NCBI RefSeq assembly: GCF_011068285.1
Contig: NZ_CP049616.1
Location: 724,501-788,500, forward strand
Direction: 5' to 3'
Length of the DNA stretch: 64,000 nucleotides
Source of the DNA: Flagellimonas oceani
GTDB lineage: Bacteria; Bacteroidota; Bacteroidia; Flavobacteriales; Flavobacteriaceae
Position numbers and translations under genes: made by a program. This document shows positions 15,828 through 24,431 of the stretch, piece by piece. The first letter of the stretch is position 1; each line of letters starts with the position of its first letter. The notes under the pieces were generated by a model. That model did no database searches. It was not told where the DNA came from and worked only from the letters and a program-made list of their open reading frames with translations.

Positions 15828-17666
15828 ATGGCTGAAGAAAAGCAAAACGTTGAGGTAGAAGAAACTGCCGCAGCAACAGAAGTAAAAGAAGAAACACAGC
15901 CCCAACAAGATCCAAAGGAATTTCTTGAGAATTTTGACTGGGACAAGTACGAAGAAGGAATTGAGCGTGTTGATGACAACAAGCTTAAGGAATTTGAAAC
16001 ACTTGTAGAGGAAAACTTTGTGGACACTGCCGATGAGGAAGTAGTGGAAGGAGAAGTAGTCCACATGACAGACCGTGAGGCGATCATTGATATCAATGCA
16101 AAGTCCGAGGGTGTGATTTCCTTGAATGAGTTCCGCTACAATCCCGATCTTAAAGTTGGAGATAAAGTTGAGGTACTTATCGATATCCGTGAAGACAAGA
16201 CCGGTCAGTTGGTGTTGTCCCACAGAAAAGCAAGAACCATCAAGGCATGGGAGCGTGTCAACAATGCACACGACAAAGAGGAAATCGTAACTGGATTCGT
16301 AAAATGTCGTACCAAAGGTGGTATGATCGTTGACGTATTCGGAATCGAGGCGTTCTTGCCAGGTTCTCAAATCGATGTGAAGCCTATCCGTGACTACGAT
16401 CAGTATGTAGGCAAGACCATGGAGTTCAAAGTAGTGAAGATCAACCACGAGTTCAAGAACGTAGTGGTATCGCACAAAGCTTTGATCGAAGCGGACATCG
16501 AAGAACAGAAAAAAGAGATCATCGGCCAGTTGGAAAAAGGTCAAGTATTGGAAGGTGTGGTCAAAAACATTACATCTTACGGGGTATTTATCGACCTTGG
16601 AGGCGTGGATGGATTGGTACACATTACCGACCTTTCCTGGAGCCGTATCAACCACCCGAACGAGGTTGTGGACCTAGATCAGAAATTGAACGTTGTTATC
16701 CTTGATTTCGATGATAACAAATCAAGAATCCAGTTGGGTCTTAAGCAATTGGAGAAACACCCATGGGATGCCCTAGGTGATGAGATCAAAGTAGGTGACA
16801 AAGTAAAAGGTAAAGTGGTTGTGATCGCTGATTATGGTGCATTTATCGAAGTTGCCGAAGGTGTTGAAGGTTTGATCCACGTTTCAGAAATGTCTTGGAG
16901 CACACACCTTAGATCTGCACAGGATTTCGTAAACGTAGGTGACGAGGTTGAAGCAGTTGTATTGACCTTGGATAGGGAAGATCGTAAAATGTCGTTGGGT
17001 ATCAAGCAATTGACTCCGGACCCATGGACCGATATCACTTCTAAATATCCTGTAGGATCAAAACATAAAGGAATCGTTAGAAACTTTACCAACTTCGGTG
17101 TATTTGTAGAGTTGGAAGAAGGAATCGACGGTTTGATCTACATTTCCGACCTTTCTTGGACCAAAAAGATAAAGCACCCATCCGAGTTTGTTACCGTTGG
17201 TGACACCTTGGAAGTGGAGGTATTGGAATTGGACGTGGAAGGCCGCAAATTGAGCCTTGGTCACAAGCAGACCACCGAGAACCCTTGGGACAAATATTCC
17301 GATGAGTTCGCTGAAGGTACAGTGCACACAGCTGCAATCGCAGAGGTTGTTGACAAAGGAGCTACGATCAACTTCAACGAGGACATCGTTGGGTTTGTTC
17401 CACAACGTCACATGGAAAAAGAAGACGGCAAGAAGCTTCAAAAAGGAGAAGAGGCCGAATTCAAGATCATCGAGTTCAACAAAGATTTCAAGAGAGTTGT
17501 GGCCAGCCACACTGCCATCTTTAGAGAGCAAGAGGATAGAAATGTGAAGGCTGCTGCCAAGAAAAGAGCCGCGTCCAGCGACGAAGCCGCTCCGACCCTT
17601 GGTGATGCCAACTCCGCATTGCAAGCATTGAAAGACAAAATGGAAGCTGATTCCAAGAAAAAGTAA
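15828..17666 (+). CDS. rpsA: 30S ribosomal protein S1
   Basis: Binds mRNA and brings it to the 30S subunit. 612 residues from ATG 15828 (MAEEKQNVEVEETAAATEVK); an upstream in-frame codon exists but adds non-conserved leader sequence. After an acidic, low-complexity N-terminus there are about six S1 (OB-fold) repeats, the clearest being VKNITSYGVFIDLGGVDGLV, VVIADYGAFIEVAEGVEGLI and VRNFTNFGVFVELEEGIDGL. It has its own strong promoter, a structured leader and a terminator. Confidence 0.96.
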   Translation: MAEEKQNVEVEETAAATEVKEETQPQQDPKEFLENFDWDKYEEGIERVDDNKLKEFETLVEENFVDTADEEVVEGEVVHMTDREAIIDINAKSEGVISLNEFRYNPDLKVGDKVEVLIDIREDKTGQLVLSHRKARTIKAWERVNNAHDKEEIVTGFVKCRTKGGMIVDVFGIEAFLPGSQIDVKPIRDYDQYVGKTMEFKVVKINHEFKNVVVSHKALIEADIEEQKKEIIGQLEKGQVLEGVVKNITSYGVFIDLGGVDGLVHITDLSWSRINHPNEVVDLDQKLNVVILDFDDNKSRIQLGLKQLEKHPWDALGDEIKVGDKVKGKVVVIADYGAFIEVAEGVEGLIHVSEMSWSTHLRSAQDFVNVGDEVEAVVLTLDREDRKMSLGIKQLTPDPWTDITSKYPVGSKHKGIVRNFTNFGVFVELEEGIDGLIYISDLSWTKKIKHPSEFVTVGDTLEVEVLELDVEGRKLSLGHKQTTENPWDKYSDEFAEGTVHTAAIAEVVDKGATINFNEDIVGFVPQRHMEKEDGKKLQKGEEAEFKIIEFNKDFKRVVASHTAIFREQEDRNVKAAAKKRAASSDEAAPTLGDANSALQALKDKMEADSKKK

Positions 17667-17685
17667 TCAGACTTTTCAATGATAC

Positions 17686-17718
17686 AAAGCCCCGCTGGAA
17701 ACAGTCGGGGCTTTTTTA
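17686..17718 (+). terminator. rpsA intrinsic terminator
   Basis: AAAGCCCCG (17686-17694) pairs with CGGGGCTTT (17706-17714). The inner CTG-GAAA-CAG extends the stem with a single bulged T, and a T run follows. Confidence 0.9.
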
Positions 17719-17744
17719 TGTCCTAAAAATTTTAAAGAATTGCT

Positions 17745-17752
17745 TACTTTTG
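17745..17752 (+). promoter_or_regulatory. Promoter -7 box for the pyrR operon
   Basis: TACTTTTG matches TAnnTTTG and lies 30 bases before the pyrR ATG. No convincing -33 TTTG is seen. Confidence 0.5.
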
Positions 17753-17781
17753 TATTCAACCGAGTTGGTCGCACACAGCAT

Positions 17782-18318
17782 ATGAGTCAAAAAGTTCTGC
17801 TTACTTCAAAGGAAATCAACATCATACTGCACCGGTTGGCCTGTCAGCTAATGGAAAACCATTTGGATTTTAAGGATACCGCTTTGATAGGTATTCAGCC
17901 CAGAGGCGTTTTTTTGGCAGAACGATTGGTAAAGATTCTCAAAAAGGAATACAAGATCAAGCATATTGACCTTGGTTTCTTGGACATCACATTTTTTAGG
18001 GACGATTTTGGACGAGGGGAAATCCTTAAGGCCAATTCCACACAAATGAATTTTTTGGTAGAGGACAAAAAAGTGGTGTTTATTGATGATGTGCTTTACA
18101 CGGGAAGAAGTATCAGGTCGGCATTAACGGCCATTCAATCCTTCGGTAGACCAAGTAACATTGAACTTTTGACATTAATAGATAGACGTTTTAGCCGACA
18201 TCTACCTATTCAACCCACCTACAGGGGGCGACAAGTGGATGCCATCAACGAAGAAAAAGTAAAGGTGATGTGGGAAGAAAACGACGGTGAAGATAAAGTA
18301 TATTTAGTAAGCAAATAA
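17782..18318 (+). CDS. pyrR: PyrR-type bifunctional pyrimidine regulator / uracil phosphoribosyltransferase
   Basis: 178 residues from ATG 17782 (MSQKVLLTSKEINIIL), the family's usual start; upstream codons are leader sequence. The PRPP-binding motif VVFIDDVLYTGRSI lies at about residues 95-108. PyrR proteins convert uracil plus PRPP to UMP and in many bacteria bind pyr mRNA to control attenuation. I see no clear PyrR-responsive terminator/antiterminator in the short leader, so the regulatory part is uncertain. It lies 6 bases before pyrB, in an operon with the STAS-like gene and rnz. Confidence 0.93.
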   Translation: MSQKVLLTSKEINIILHRLACQLMENHLDFKDTALIGIQPRGVFLAERLVKILKKEYKIKHIDLGFLDITFFRDDFGRGEILKANSTQMNFLVEDKKVVFIDDVLYTGRSIRSALTAIQSFGRPSNIELLTLIDRRFSRHLPIQPTYRGRQVDAINEEKVKVMWEENDGEDKVYLVSK

Positions 18319-18324
18319 AAGGGA

Positions 18325-19251
18325 ATGAGCGAGTTAAGTGTAAACCACTTGTTGGGAATAAAGTATCTGAACAAAAAGGATATATCGCTCATTTTTGAAA
18401 CGGCCGACCACTTTAAGGAGGTCATCAACCGTTCCATTAAAAAAGTGCCAACCCTTCGCGATATTACGATTGCCAATATCTTTTTCGAGAACAGTACCCG
18501 CACAAAACTCTCTTTTGAACTGGCAGAAAAACGACTTTCCGCCGATGTGGTCAATTTTTCGGCAGGGCAATCATCCGTAAAAAAAGGGGAGACCCTTATC
18601 GATACCGTAAACAATATCCTTTCCATGAAAGTGGATATGGTGGTGATGCGCCACCCCAATCCGGGCGCGGGAATCTTTTTGTCACAGCACGTAAAGGCAT
18701 CCATTGTAAATGCTGGGGACGGAGCCCACGAACATCCAACACAGGCATTATTGGATTCCTTTTCCATCCGGGAAAAACTAGGCGATGTAGGAGGTAAGAA
18801 TGTCGTTATTGTTGGTGATATTCTGCACTCACGAGTGGCCCTCTCCAATATTTTTGCCCTGAAATTGCAAGGGGCCAACGTAAAAGTTTGCGGTCCAAAA
18901 ACATTGATTCCAAAGCATATTGAATCTTTGGGAGTAGGTGTGGAGACCAACCTGAGAAAGGCTTTGGAATGGTGCGACGTGGCCAACATGCTCCGTGTGC
19001 AGAACGAACGAATGGATATCAGTTACTTCCCATCCACGCGTGAATACACACAACAATTCGGGGTAAACAAAGAACTTCTGAACAGTTTGGACAAGGAAAT
19101 CGTGATCATGCATCCCGGTCCCATAAACCGTGGTGTGGAAATTACCAGTGATGTGGCCGATTCCGACCAATCCATTATATTGCACCAAGTGGAAAATGGA
19201 GTTGCGGTTCGAATGGCCGTACTGTATCTTTTGGCATCAAAAATTAAGTAA
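18325..19251 (+). CDS. pyrB: Aspartate carbamoyltransferase catalytic chain
   Basis: Second step of pyrimidine synthesis: carbamoyl phosphate plus aspartate to carbamoyl aspartate, in the cytoplasm. 308 residues, normal length. The carbamoyl-phosphate motif FENSTRTK is near residue 55 and the aspartate-side motif HPTQALLD near 137. No pyrI regulatory chain gene is nearby. Tightly spaced after pyrR, with the STAS-like gene 3 bases later. Confidence 0.96.
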   Translation: MSELSVNHLLGIKYLNKKDISLIFETADHFKEVINRSIKKVPTLRDITIANIFFENSTRTKLSFELAEKRLSADVVNFSAGQSSVKKGETLIDTVNNILSMKVDMVVMRHPNPGAGIFLSQHVKASIVNAGDGAHEHPTQALLDSFSIREKLGDVGGKNVVIVGDILHSRVALSNIFALKLQGANVKVCGPKTLIPKHIESLGVGVETNLRKALEWCDVANMLRVQNERMDISYFPSTREYTQQFGVNKELLNSLDKEIVIMHPGPINRGVEITSDVADSDQSIILHQVENGVAVRMAVLYLLASKIK

Positions 19252-19254
19252 ACC

Positions 19255-19587
19255 ATGATTATCGACAAAGACGGGACAACGACCATAGTTTTCCAAGAAA
19301 AGACCATTTTGAGCGGATTTTTGGAAAACCTCAATAAAGCATACCCAAAGCTAAAGCACGACAATATTGTCGTCAACCTATTTTCTTTCAACAAACTGGG
19401 AGTGAACGATATTTTAGAGTTTTTGGACCTCTCCAATATGCACAAGTCTGGTGGTCAATCCTTTGTTTTGGTGACGGATAAGTTGAGTTATGACGAAATC
19501 CCCGAAGAGATAAGCGTAGTACCGACCCTTCAAGAAGCCAAGGATCTTATTGAAATGGAAGAAATAGAACGCGACCTTGGCATATGA
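19255..19587 (+). CDS. Conserved small protein, STAS-like fold suspected
   Basis: 110 residues, soluble. The order of predicted elements (NIVVNLFSFNKLGVNDILEF, then SFVLVTDKLSY, then VVPTLQEAKDLIEMEEIERD) resembles a STAS domain, the fold of anti-sigma-factor antagonists, including the usual C-terminal 'P-T-xx-EA' helix start. The phosphorylatable Ser of true antagonists is not evident. It overlaps the start of rnz by 4 bases (ATGA), so the two are translationally coupled; databases may carry it under the ribonuclease Z name because of this. Function unknown. Confidence 0.72.
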   Translation: MIIDKDGTTTIVFQEKTILSGFLENLNKAYPKLKHDNIVVNLFSFNKLGVNDILEFLDLSNMHKSGGQSFVLVTDKLSYDEIPEEISVVPTLQEAKDLIEMEEIERDLGI

Positions 19588-20495
19588 AACTTACCGTACT
19601 TGGTTGTTATGCCGCTACACCACGAACATTTACCAATCCTACTTCGCAGGTACTCGAGATAAAGAATCATCTTTTTTTGATCGATTGTGGTGAGGGAACC
19701 CAAGTGCAGCTCAGAAAGTACAAGGTCAAGTTTTCCAGGATCAACCATATTTTTATATCACACCTTCATGGAGACCACTTTTTCGGTCTTCCCGGGCTAA
19801 TTTCTACGTTTCGATTGCTGGGTAGGGAAAAAGAACTGCATATTTATGGTCCGAAAGGAATCAAACAGGCCATCACATTATTTTTGAAATTAGGCGATTC
19901 ATGGACCAACTACCCTTTGATCTTTCACGAATTGGAATCAAAAGAATCCGAACTTGTTTTTGAAGATGATAAAGTTACTGTTCGAACAGTCCCTTTGATT
20001 CACAGGGTATACACCAACGGTTTTTTGTTTGAGGAAAAAGAAGCTCCCCGAACCCTGGACATCGATACGGCCAGAAAATTCGGTGTGGATAGGAGTCAGT
20101 TTAACAACATTAAAAAAGGCGTTGATGGTGTGGATGCCACTGGTAAAATCATTCCCAACAAAAAGCTCACTTTGGCTCCTCCTGCACCGAAAAGCTATGC
20201 TTTTTGTAGCGATACGCTATACAATGAAGCTATTTTGCCCATCATTAAGGATGTGACCGTACTTTACCACGAATCCACATTTTTGGACTCCGAACTGCAT
20301 CTGTGCGAGAAAACCAAACATTCCACATCCAAACAGGCGGCACAAATCGCGAAGAAGGCCAATGCCAAACTGTTGATTTTAGGACATTATTCCACCCGTT
20401 ATAAATCCATTGAACTCTTCAAAAAGGAAGCTCAGGAAGTTTTTCCGGTAGTGGAATTGGCCGACGATGGTAAGGTGTTCGATTTTGACGTTTAA
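19584..20495 (+). CDS. rnz: Ribonuclease Z (tRNA 3'-processing endonuclease)
   Basis: Cuts the 3' trailer from tRNA precursors, needed here because the two tRNAs in this window do not encode CCA. 303 residues, the short RNase Z form. The metallo-beta-lactamase motif HLHGDH is at residues 60-65, with further ligands in the LGHYSTRY region near the C-terminus. The flexible exosite arm seems to lie around 170-200 (KGVDGVDATGKIIPNKK). The start overlaps the upstream gene by 4 bases. Confidence 0.94.
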   Translation: MKLTVLGCYAATPRTFTNPTSQVLEIKNHLFLIDCGEGTQVQLRKYKVKFSRINHIFISHLHGDHFFGLPGLISTFRLLGREKELHIYGPKGIKQAITLFLKLGDSWTNYPLIFHELESKESELVFEDDKVTVRTVPLIHRVYTNGFLFEEKEAPRTLDIDTARKFGVDRSQFNNIKKGVDGVDATGKIIPNKKLTLAPPAPKSYAFCSDTLYNEAILPIIKDVTVLYHESTFLDSELHLCEKTKHSTSKQAAQIAKKANAKLLILGHYSTRYKSIELFKKEAQEVFPVVELADDGKVFDFDV

Positions 20496-20540
20496 AAAAA
20501 ATTACAAAACTTTTACAAATCCGTCGCTTTGAGGTCACCC

Positions 20541-20548
20541 TATTTTTG
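20541..20548 (+). promoter_or_regulatory. Promoter -7 box for pdxH
   Basis: TATTTTTG matches TAnnTTTG, 15 bases before the pdxH ATG, implying a very short leader. No good -33 element is seen. Confidence 0.45.
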
Positions 20549-20562
20549 CCGAACTTCACGCT

Positions 20563-21210
20563 ATGCAAAAAGACCTTGGCGATTACAGAAAATCTTACGA
20601 AAAAAGTGAATTGACCGAAGCATCGGTCAAGGAAAACCCTATGGAACAGTTTCAAAAATGGTTCCATGAAGTTGAAGCCTCGGATGGAGTGGACGAGCCC
20701 AATGCCATGACGGTTTCTACCTTTGGGCTGGACGGTTTCCCAAAAAACAGGGTGGTGCTGATGAAAAAATTTACTTTTGAAGGCTTTATTTTCTACACCA
20801 ATTACCACAGCGAAAAAGGTAAGGCCATCGCGGCAAACCCATCAGTGTGCCTATCTTTTTTTTGGCCCAACATGGAACGTCAGGTGATCATAAAAGGTAA
20901 AGCAGAGAAAATTGCGGAAAATCTTTCGGACGGTTATTTTGAATCACGTCCGCATGGGAGCCAATTGGGAGCAGTGGTTTCGGACCAGAGCCAAGTGGTG
21001 CCTTCCCGAGAATATTTGGAGGACAAGTTGAGGAATCTTGAGCAAAAATATGATGGAAAAGAAGTGCCCAGACCTGAATATTGGGGAGGTTATCTTGTAA
21101 GGCCCATGTCCATCGAATTTTGGCAGGGGCGTCCCAACCGGTTGCATGATAGAATTAGATATTCCCTGCAGGAAGATTTTGACTGGAAAATAGAACGATT
21201 GGCACCATAA
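20563..21210 (+). CDS. pdxH: Pyridoxamine 5'-phosphate oxidase
   Basis: FMN enzyme that oxidises pyridoxine/pyridoxamine 5'-phosphate to pyridoxal 5'-phosphate (vitamin B6). 215 residues, normal size. Typical motifs are NAMTVSTFGLDGFPKNRVVLM, the FYTNYHSEKGKAI FMN-binding stretch, SRPHGSQLGA and the C-terminal EFWQGRPNRLHDR. The SixA-like gene starts 12 bases later on the same strand. Confidence 0.96.
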   Translation: MQKDLGDYRKSYEKSELTEASVKENPMEQFQKWFHEVEASDGVDEPNAMTVSTFGLDGFPKNRVVLMKKFTFEGFIFYTNYHSEKGKAIAANPSVCLSFFWPNMERQVIIKGKAEKIAENLSDGYFESRPHGSQLGAVVSDQSQVVPSREYLEDKLRNLEQKYDGKEVPRPEYWGGYLVRPMSIEFWQGRPNRLHDRIRYSLQEDFDWKIERLAP

Positions 21211-21222
21211 AAACACTGACCC

Positions 21223-21711
21223 ATGAAACAGATAATACTCATGCGGCATGGTAAGTCCTCTTGGGACTACGATGTCTCCGACAAGGACCGGCCACTTAAG
21301 GAACGGGGTGTCAACGATGCGCACTTGGTCGCGAAAACCTTTGGACTGCATGCGCCAACAATCGATTTTATATATTCTAGCCCTGCCAATAGAGCCTTGC
21401 ATACCTGTATGATCTTTGTGAGAAACCTAGGGTTTGATCTATCAAAATTTAACGTAACCAACGCACTTTACGATTTTTCGGGCAATAGTGTGGAGCAATT
21501 TGTGCAAAAGTTGGACAATGGTTTGGATACCGTTGCCATTTTTGGGCATAACTATGCCTTTACTTCGCTTGCAAATACTTGGGGAGATCAGTATATTGAG
21601 AACGTTCCCACGGCCGGACTTGTCCATATTACATTTGGTGTGGACGATTGGTCCAAAATAGCAAAAGGAACCACTAAACAAATGGTCTTTCCAAAACACT
21701 TGAAAAAATAG
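21223..21711 (+). CDS. SixA-like histidine phosphatase family protein
   Basis: 162 residues. The phosphoglycerate-mutase-superfamily motif RHGKS is at residues 8-12 with His9 as the phospho-acceptor; DRPLKERG and the later FGHNYAF (second catalytic His) match the short SixA subfamily, which dephosphorylates phosphohistidine on signalling proteins. It ends directly against the ppk1 start (TAG then ATG with no gap), so the two are co-transcribed; a role tied to phosphate/polyphosphate signalling is inference. Confidence 0.87.
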   Translation: MKQIILMRHGKSSWDYDVSDKDRPLKERGVNDAHLVAKTFGLHAPTIDFIYSSPANRALHTCMIFVRNLGFDLSKFNVTNALYDFSGNSVEQFVQKLDNGLDTVAIFGHNYAFTSLANTWGDQYIENVPTAGLVHITFGVDDWSKIAKGTTKQMVFPKHLKK

Positions 21712-23787
21712 ATGATCAAAACAAAGAACGAATATATAAATCGGGAAATCAGTTGGTTGCATTTTAATGCAAGAGTATTGCAAGAGAGCAAGGATCCGCG
21801 TGTCCCACTGATTGACCGACTTCGCTTTTTAGGAATTTTCAGTAATAATCTGGATGAATTTTTCAAAGTAAGGTATGCTACCGTAAAACGGATCGTGGAT
21901 GCCGGTAAAACAGGCAAAAGTGTTTTGGGCGGAGAACGGGCCAAGGACCTATTGGAAGAAATCACCAAAATCGTAATCAACCAGCAGACCCGAAGCCTTG
22001 AAATTTTTAAACAGATTGATAAGGAGCTGCGCGAAAAGAACATCTTCATCATCAGGGAAACCGAAGTAAATGAAAGCCAGGCCGAATTTATTCGGGACTA
22101 CTTCTTCAAAAAGGTGAACCAGGAATTGATGACCATCATACTCAACGACCTTACCGAGTTTCCGCTTTTGAAGGACACGGCAGCCTATTTGGCCGTTAAA
22201 GTGGTAATGAAAAACGGAACTGCCCGCAAAAAGCACAACCGATATGCATTGATCGAGATACCGAAGGGCATCGACCGTTTTGTGGTATTGCCCAAAGAGG
22301 GGGATAAGGATTATGTGATCATGTTGGACGACCTGATCCGATTTTGCCTGGACAGTGTGTTTACCATGTTCGAGTTCGAGTCCATATCCGCGCACATGAT
22401 CAAGATTACACGTGATGCCGAGCTCGATATCGATAATGATTTGAGCAAGAGTTTTATCGAAAAGATTTCTTCCAGCGTAGAGCACAGAAAAATCAGTGAT
22501 CCCGTCCGCTTTGTTTATGATAAAAGTATCGACAAGGATACACTCCAGTTCCTAAAGGAAAAAATGGACATCATGGGAACGGATAGTGTCATTCCAGGCG
22601 GCCGCTACCACAACCGTAGAGATTATATGGGCTTCCCCAGTTTGGGAAGGCATGATCTGATGTACGATAAAATTGAGCCTCTACCTGTTAAGGGATTGAG
22701 CATGAAGGGGAGTTTGTTGGATATGATAGCGCACAAGGATTATATGATCTACGCGCCTTACCATACGTTTAGTTACGTCACCAAGTTTTTGAGGGAAGCC
22801 GCTTTGGATCCAAAAGTACGCAGAATACAGATCACGATTTACCGATTGGCGAGTGACAGCCAGATTGCTTCCGCTTTGGTGAACGCGGTAAAGAATGGCA
22901 AGCATGTCACTGTCCAGATAGAGTTGCAGGCACGGTTCGATGAGCAGAACAATATTGAATATGCCAACTATCTTCAAGATGAAGGCGTTAATTTGATTTT
23001 TGGAGTTCCGGGGCTTAAGGTGCACAGTAAAATCTGCTTGGTGGAACGCGAAGAGGACGAGGGAATCAAACGATATGGGTTCATCAGCACAGGTAACTTT
23101 AACGAGTCTACCGCAAAAATTTATACGGATTATACGTTGTTCACTGCCCACCAAGGTATTTTAAAGGATATGAGCAAGGTGTTCGGTTTTTTCGAGACCA
23201 ATTATAAAATCAATAAATACAAGCACCTTATTGTCTCCCCACATTATACCAAGTCATCTTTTACCAAGTTGATCGACAAAGAGATTGCATTGGCCAAAGC
23301 GGGTAAGGAGGCGTACATCAAAATAAAGATGAACAGTCTTACCTCGTACAAGATGGTGGACAAACTTTATGAAGCCAGTAGGGCAGGGGTAAAGATCAAG
23401 ATGATAGTGAGGGGAATCTGCTGTTTGATTCCCGGTGTAGAGGGCATGAGTGAAAATATCGAGGCGATTAGCGTGGTGGATAAGTTTTTGGAGCACCCTA
23501 GATTGTTCATTTTTGGTAATGATGGCAATCCAAAGATTTACATATCCTCGGCAGATTGGATGACACGTAACCTGGATTTTAGGGTAGAGGTAGGCTGTCC
23601 TATTTACGATCCGGATATCAGACAGGAATTGCTGGATACGTTTGAAATATCTTGGAAGGACAATTCCAAAGCACGTGTGTTCTCAGCAAAACAGGACAAT
23701 GCGTACCGTAAAAAGGCGAAGGGGCAATCGGAACTGCGTTCTCAATTTGAAATGTACGATTATTACAAGAGAAAGCTTGAAGAGTAA
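21712..23787 (+). CDS. ppk1: Polyphosphate kinase 1
   Basis: Makes inorganic polyphosphate from ATP at the inner membrane. 691 residues, full length, beginning YINREISWLHFNARVLQE, the family N-terminus. The phosphorylated catalytic His is His438 in LKVHSKICLV, and the phospholipase-D-like second half is present (IYISSADWMTRNLDFRVEV near the end). Start codon is adjacent to the stop of the SixA-like gene. It is convergent with miaE, with only 9 bases between stops. Confidence 0.96.
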   Translation: MIKTKNEYINREISWLHFNARVLQESKDPRVPLIDRLRFLGIFSNNLDEFFKVRYATVKRIVDAGKTGKSVLGGERAKDLLEEITKIVINQQTRSLEIFKQIDKELREKNIFIIRETEVNESQAEFIRDYFFKKVNQELMTIILNDLTEFPLLKDTAAYLAVKVVMKNGTARKKHNRYALIEIPKGIDRFVVLPKEGDKDYVIMLDDLIRFCLDSVFTMFEFESISAHMIKITRDAELDIDNDLSKSFIEKISSSVEHRKISDPVRFVYDKSIDKDTLQFLKEKMDIMGTDSVIPGGRYHNRRDYMGFPSLGRHDLMYDKIEPLPVKGLSMKGSLLDMIAHKDYMIYAPYHTFSYVTKFLREAALDPKVRRIQITIYRLASDSQIASALVNAVKNGKHVTVQIELQARFDEQNNIEYANYLQDEGVNLIFGVPGLKVHSKICLVEREEDEGIKRYGFISTGNFNESTAKIYTDYTLFTAHQGILKDMSKVFGFFETNYKINKYKHLIVSPHYTKSSFTKLIDKEIALAKAGKEAYIKIKMNSLTSYKMVDKLYEASRAGVKIKMIVRGICCLIPGVEGMSENIEAISVVDKFLEHPRLFIFGNDGNPKIYISSADWMTRNLDFRVEVGCPIYDPDIRQELLDTFEISWKDNSKARVFSAKQDNAYRKKAKGQSELRSQFEMYDYYKRKLEE

Positions 23788-23796
23788 AATAGAGGG

Positions 23797-24378
23797 CTAC
23801 CCGTGCATGGTTTCCTTTTTACCGAGATCCCTCATAAGTTGGGCCTCGTATCCCAAAAGGTCTTCCCACTTTTGATCTACCTCCTTTTTGTCACCATATT
23901 TACGGGCAAATTTTAGGAACATGGTGTAGTGGTTGGCTTCGCTTACCATTAAATTCCGGTAAAATTCGGACAGTTCTTCGTCGTCTATTTCTTCGGAGAG
24001 CAATCTAAAACGTTCGCAGCTTCGCGCCTCTATCAAGGCAGCGTACAAAAGTTTGTGCACCAAGTGTGTGTCCCTACTGCCGCCTTTCGGAAAAAACTTC
24101 ATGAGTTGGATCACATATTCATCCTTGCGTTCGCGGCCCAAAACCCAGCCACGGTTCAAGATTTTATCGTGCACCATATTAAAATGGCCCATTTCTTCAC
24201 GGGCCAGGGCCGTCATTTCCTTGACCAATTCGGATTTTTCCGGGAAACCTATGATCAATGAAATAGCAGTACTGGCAGCCTTCTGTTCACAATAGGCATG
24301 GTCGGTCAAAATTTCCTCGATGTTCTTTTCTACAATGTTCACCCATCTTGGGTCTGTTGGTAGTTTTAGGCCTAGCAT
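23797..24378 (-). CDS. miaE: tRNA-(ms2io6A)-hydroxylase
   Basis: Non-haem di-iron enzyme that hydroxylates the isopentenyl group of ms2i6A37 in tRNA. 193 residues. Iron-ligand motifs EEMGHF, EARSCERF and EANHY are all present in a ferritin-like four-helix arrangement. A -7 box lies 28 bases upstream, so it has its own promoter although dnaX ends only 53 bases before it on the same strand. Confidence 0.93.
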   Translation of the reverse strand: MLGLKLPTDPRWVNIVEKNIEEILTDHAYCEQKAASTAISLIIGFPEKSELVKEMTALAREEMGHFNMVHDKILNRGWVLGRERKDEYVIQLMKFFPKGGSRDTHLVHKLLYAALIEARSCERFRLLSEEIDDEELSEFYRNLMVSEANHYTMFLKFARKYGDKKEVDQKWEDLLGYEAQLMRDLGKKETMHG

Positions 24379-24405
24379 GAATATATTTTTTCGGTGTTAC
24401 GGGTG

Positions 24406-24413
24406 CAAAGATA
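24406..24413 (-). promoter_or_regulatory. Promoter -7 box for miaE
   Basis: TATCTTTG on the minus strand matches TAnnTTTG, between the dnaX stop and the miaE start. Confidence 0.5.
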
Positions 24414-24431
24414 AAGGGAATGTAGGTGATG